Source of the DNA: Rhodobacteraceae bacterium Alg231-30
GTDB taxonomy: Bacteria; Pseudomonadota; Alphaproteobacteria; Rhodobacterales; Rhodobacteraceae
Assembly: GCA_900143615.1 (NCBI GenBank)
Contig: FREU01000001.1
Coordinates: 520,767 to 584,766, forward strand
Length of the DNA: 64,000 nt
Direction: 5' to 3'
In this document: positions 61,170 to 64,000 of the stretch, in pieces
Numbering within the stretch: position 1 is the first letter of the stretch
Layout of the letters: each line of letters starts with the position of its first letter
Made by a program: the position numbers and the translations under genes
Notes under the pieces: model-generated
Told to the model about the DNA's origin: nothing
Databases searched by the model: none
What the model saw: the letters and a program-made list of their open reading frames with translations, nothing else

Positions 61170-61810
61170 AGCAGCCGCTGGGAGTCATTTTGGCAGGTGG
61201 GCTGGCCAGCCGGATGGGTGGGGGCGACAAGACCCTGCTGGATCTGGACGGGCGCAGCATTTTGCGACATGTGCTGGCGCGGCTCGAGCCGCAGGTAGGT
61301 GCCGTGGCGCTAAATGCAAACGGAGCAGCGGATCGATTTGCGGGGTTTGGCTTGCCGGTGCTACCCGACAGTATCGGTGGTCATGTTGGCCCGTTGGCCG
61401 GAGTGTTGGCCGGATTGGATTGGGCGGCAGAGCAGGGGGCGGATACAATTGTGACAGCCGCAGCTGACACGCCGTTTTTTCCCTGTGATCTGGTGCCGCG
61501 GTTGCTGTTGGCGACTGAAGACATGGAATATCCCCTTGCGCTTGCCGCCACAGCGCGCAAGGCGGGCGAAGTTACCAAGTCGATGTCGAAATCAGGTTTG
61601 ATCCGGCATCCAACTTTTGGCATCTGGCCGGTTGATTTGCGTGATGACTTGCGTGCTGCGCTGAGTAATGGATTGCGCAAAGTGGTTTTGTGGAGTGATC
61701 CGCACGGCGGCAAACTGGTTGAGTTTCCAACAGGGGAGATGGACCCGTTTTTTAATGTGAATACGCCTGAGGATCTGATCTCGGCGCGTGAAATGATAGC
61801 AAGGACGTAA
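61166..61810 (+). CDS. mobA: Molybdenum cofactor guanylyltransferase
   Basis: This 214-residue enzyme links GMP to molybdenum cofactor, giving the MGD form used by formate dehydrogenase. The nucleotidyltransferase motif LAGGLASRMGGGDKTLLDLDG is at the N-terminus and AADTPFFP carries the metal Asp. It overlaps fdhD by 4 bp (ATGA) and precedes mobB by 2 bp. Confidence 0.94.
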   Translation: MKQPLGVILAGGLASRMGGGDKTLLDLDGRSILRHVLARLEPQVGAVALNANGAADRFAGFGLPVLPDSIGGHVGPLAGVLAGLDWAAEQGADTIVTAAADTPFFPCDLVPRLLLATEDMEYPLALAATARKAGEVTKSMSKSGLIRHPTFGIWPVDLRDDLRAALSNGLRKVVLWSDPHGGKLVEFPTGEMDPFFNVNTPEDLISAREMIART

Positions 61811-61812
61811 AT

Positions 61813-62313
61813 ATGCGCATTTATGGCGTGGTGGGGTGGAAGAACGCGGGTAAAACGGGGCTGATGGAGCGGTTGGTGGCTGAGATTACCGGTCGCGGAT
61901 TTAGCGTGTCCACCGTGAAACATGCTCATCATCGGTTTGATGTCGATCACGCAGGCAAAGATAGTTATCGCCACCGCGAAGCTGGCGCGCGCGAGGTTCT
62001 GTTGGCATCTGGTGCGCGGTGGGCATTGATGCATGAGTTGCGCGACGAGGAAGAACCGCCCCTTGAGGCGCTGTTGGCAAAGCTGTCCCCTGTCGATTTG
62101 GTGTTGGTGGAAGGTTATAAACGCGACAGCCATCCCAAAGTGGAAGCGCATCGCGCGGAAACGGGTAATCCGTTGATCGCTCCAAATGACGCCACCGTCC
62201 GCGCGATTGCATCGGACGTGCCTTTGGACAGTGATCGGGTGGTGTTTGATTTAAACGATACTGTCGCGATTGCCGATTTTGTGTTGGACGAAGTGGGGTT
62301 GAAGAATGTCTGA
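61813..62313 (+). CDS. mobB: Molybdopterin-guanine dinucleotide biosynthesis protein B
   Basis: This 166-residue P-loop protein has YGVVGWKNAGKTGLMERLV (Walker A-like) and KHAHHRFDVDHAGKDSYRHREAGA, the typical MobB start, and binds GTP to assist MGD formation. It is translated right after mobA and overlaps moeA by 8 bp. Confidence 0.93.
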   Translation: MRIYGVVGWKNAGKTGLMERLVAEITGRGFSVSTVKHAHHRFDVDHAGKDSYRHREAGAREVLLASGARWALMHELRDEEEPPLEALLAKLSPVDLVLVEGYKRDSHPKVEAHRAETGNPLIAPNDATVRAIASDVPLDSDRVVFDLNDTVAIADFVLDEVGLKNV

Positions 62314-63571
62314 AGCCTTGACGCCACCACCGCTGAAAAACGACTGCTTTGCGTTGCCACCGGGGACGCATTGGACGCCAGTGGGGGACGCATTTGAAAG
62401 CCTGCGCACACGGTTGGGACCTGTGGTGGACTGCGAAACTGTGCCGTTGAGTGAGGCCTTGGGGCGTGTGTTGGCGCAGGATTTGAATGCCAATCGCTCA
62501 AACCCGCCACAGCCCAACAGCGCGGTGGATGGCTACGGTTTGCGCCACGCAGATCTGGTGGACGGGCCGCAAGTGTTGCCGTTGATGGACGGACGTTCGG
62601 CGGCAGGCGTTCCGTTTGAAGGTGCACTGGGCGCGGGGCATGCTATTCGCATTTTGACAGGGGCGACGTTGCCGGACGGTGTCGATACGGTCATCTTGCA
62701 AGAGGATGTCAGCGCGAGTGATCAGGAAATCGCGTTTCATGGCCCTCTAAAGCGGGGTGCCAATACGCGTAAAGCGGGGGAAGATGTTGCGGCGGGCGAT
62801 GTGATCTTGCCAGCCGGGCGGCGGATAACGCCTGCGGATATGGCTTTGATGGCCGCGACGGGACTGGGGGAAGTCTCCGTGCGTAAGAAATTGCGGGTCG
62901 GGGTGCTCTCTACAGGAGACGAGTTGGCCGAGGCGGGCGCTGTGGCGCGGGAGGATCAGATATTTGATGCCAATCGCCCGATGTTGCTGGCGATGCTGCA
63001 ACGGTTTGGATTTGAGGCTCATGATTTGGGGCGCGCGCCGGATGATCGGCCTGCGCTGCGTGGCATGCTGGATGCTGCGTCTGCGCGGGTGGATGTCATT
63101 TTGACCTCTGGGGGTGCCTCGGCGGGCGATGAAGATCATATGTCTGCGCTGCTCAATGAAAGCGGCGCAATGGCGATGTGGCGATTGGCGATCAAGCCCG
63201 GGCGTCCGTTGGCCTTGGGGATCTGGCAGGGGACACCGGTGTTTGGTTTGCCCGGAAATCCTGTGGCTGCAATGGTTTGTGCATTGGTTTTCGCGCGCCC
63301 AGCGATGGGTTTGATGGCGGGGGAAGGTTGGAAATTGCCTGAGCCGCTGATGCTGCCTGCGGCTTTTGCGAAGTCTAAAAAGGCAGGGCGACGCGAATAT
63401 CAGCGTGCGCGCATTCGAGGCGGACAGGTTGAGGTATTCAAGTCAGAAGGCTCGGGGCGCATTAGTGGATTGAGTTGGGCGGAAGGCTTGGTCGAGTTAC
63501 CCGATGAGGCTTGTGACGTCACCCAAGGCACGCCAGTGGCGTTTTATCCGTTTAGCGCCTTTGGTTTGTGA
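62306..63571 (+). CDS. moeA: Molybdopterin molybdenumtransferase MoeA
   Basis: This 421-residue enzyme inserts molybdate into molybdopterin. The family segments are LNANRSNPPQPNSAVDGYGL, AGATLPDGVDTVILQEDV-like (TGATLPDGVDTVI), the MogA-like domain with STGDELAE, SGGASAGDEDH and PGRPLALG, and the C-terminal GLPGNPVAAMV. Its start overlaps mobB. No formate dehydrogenase structural gene is in the window, so the cofactor genes serve an enzyme encoded nearby or elsewhere. Confidence 0.94.
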   Translation: MSEALTPPPLKNDCFALPPGTHWTPVGDAFESLRTRLGPVVDCETVPLSEALGRVLAQDLNANRSNPPQPNSAVDGYGLRHADLVDGPQVLPLMDGRSAAGVPFEGALGAGHAIRILTGATLPDGVDTVILQEDVSASDQEIAFHGPLKRGANTRKAGEDVAAGDVILPAGRRITPADMALMAATGLGEVSVRKKLRVGVLSTGDELAEAGAVAREDQIFDANRPMLLAMLQRFGFEAHDLGRAPDDRPALRGMLDAASARVDVILTSGGASAGDEDHMSALLNESGAMAMWRLAIKPGRPLALGIWQGTPVFGLPGNPVAAMVCALVFARPAMGLMAGEGWKLPEPLMLPAAFAKSKKAGRREYQRARIRGGQVEVFKSEGSGRISGLSWAEGLVELPDEACDVTQGTPVAFYPFSAFGL

Positions 63572-63585
63572 CCTCGGTCGATAAG

Positions 63586-64000
63586 TCAGTCAAAAGTCCC
63601 CGCAACGCGACCCAGCAACATAAAGGCGCGCGCGGTGCGGGTTTCTGACAAAGCCGCAATTTCAGCGTCTGAGGCGGTTTCTTCAAACTCGACAAAGCTC
63701 TTGTCAAAACGACGCAAAAAATGATGCGCAGCGTCGCGAAAAATCGGGTCTTGCTTCATGCGGCCGGCGGTTAGCGCCAAAGAGCTACGGTCTCGAATGC
63801 CGCCCAGAGCGGCAATGGCACGGCCCCGCTCACCCGCTGCAAAGCTGCGCCAGATATCAGGGTGCACCATATCAGGGCGCAGATCATCCATGTAGATACC
63901 ATCTTGGCTGAGCAGGGTTAGAATGTCCTGACTCGCCTGAATAAGATGCGCGGATTGCCGATCCTTGAGCGCTTTGCGCAAGGCTGCAAACCCTTCTTTG
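63586..64000 (-). CDS. Conserved hypothetical protein, 5' part beyond the window
   Basis: This 137-codon 3' part of a gene is open through the right edge; its start is outside. The visible end contains YMDDLRPDMVHPDIWRSFAAGERGRAIAALGGIRDRSSLAL and FRDAAHHFLRRFDKSFVEFE. No known family is recognised; I take it as a Rhodobacterales-type hypothetical. It is convergent with moeA, 14 bp apart. Confidence 0.7.
   Translation of the reverse strand, partial: KEGFAALRKALKDRQSAHLIQASQDILTLLSQDGIYMDDLRPDMVHPDIWRSFAAGERGRAIAALGGIRDRSSLALTAGRMKQDPIFRDAAHHFLRRFDKSFVEFEETASDAEIAALSETRTARAFMLLGRVAGTFD

Overview
The window is a gene-dense (roughly 58% G+C by eye) piece of an alphaproteobacterial chromosome. 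It is most likely from Rhodobacterales (Roseobacter group). Reasons are a tandem glycine riboswitch ahead of gcvT-gcvH-gcvP, a plant-type glutamate-cysteine ligase, a 44-residue aa3-oxidase subunit IV peptide, a pyrB/pyrC-like/plsY neighbourhood and GTG/TTG starts with strong Shine-Dalgarno sequences. I see no rRNA, tRNA, CRISPR array, prophage or insertion sequence. Genus-level placement is inference.

Layout. 0-6 kb: the 3' end of an NAD+ synthetase gene, an MgtE magnesium channel, a carbamoyltransferase-like protein with altered active-site motifs, a Tat-exported metallo-beta-lactamase-fold hydrolase, and gltX. 6-12 kb: an FNR-type box and an NsrR-like Rrf2 regulator, then the glycine riboswitch with gcvT, gcvH and gcvP; a terminator-like hairpin lies between gcvH and gcvP. 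12-16.4 kb: a YbbA/YbbP-type ABC pair divergent from a TesA-like esterase, and a cold-shock gene. 16.7-28.9 kb: a reductive pyrimidine degradation island. It holds PreT/PreA, two RutR-like TetR regulators, two TGACC-N4-GGTCA operators, an N-carbamoyl amidohydrolase, dihydropyrimidinase, a cupin, and an NMT1-type ABC uptake system interleaved with a GNAT gene and a DUF1993 gene. The likely route is uptake of a pyrimidine, reduction, ring opening and decarbamoylation.

29-38.7 kb holds housekeeping genes: thioredoxin TrxC, a geranylgeranyl-reductase-like flavoprotein, a thioesterase, an OmpA-type protein with a long acidic tail, ubiA back to back with rsmE, gshA, a DUF805 protein and plsY. 39-41.5 kb is a MipA/OmpV - TetR - SDR cassette lying between plsY and the pyrimidine biosynthesis operon. 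41.6-45 kb is that operon: pyrB, a tiny membrane ORF, two small membrane-protein genes and a dihydroorotase homologue that has lost most of its metal ligands. 45.3-52.3 kb: a UDG-superfamily protein, a phosphoesterase, moaB and a two-gene RND efflux system whose permease has a C-terminal membrane extension. 52.3-60 kb: a DsbD-like domain protein, YqgE, Sua5, an acyl-CoA dehydrogenase coupled to an MBL hydrolase, the oxidase subunit IV peptide, a lipoprotein and azlCD. 60-63.6 kb is a molybdenum cofactor cluster (fdhD-mobA-mobB-moeA), followed by a truncated hypothetical gene at the right edge.

A dispersed intergenic repeat occurs four times (about 6.1, 12.1, 19.5 and 22.4 kb). It has a conserved core followed by one or two hairpins whose stems are kept although their sequences differ. 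The strongest leads are the pseudo-dihydroorotase operon with its tiny ORF, the carbamoyltransferase-like pseudoenzyme, the paired RutR-like operators and the repeat family. I did not find a clearly new multi-gene defence or mobile system.
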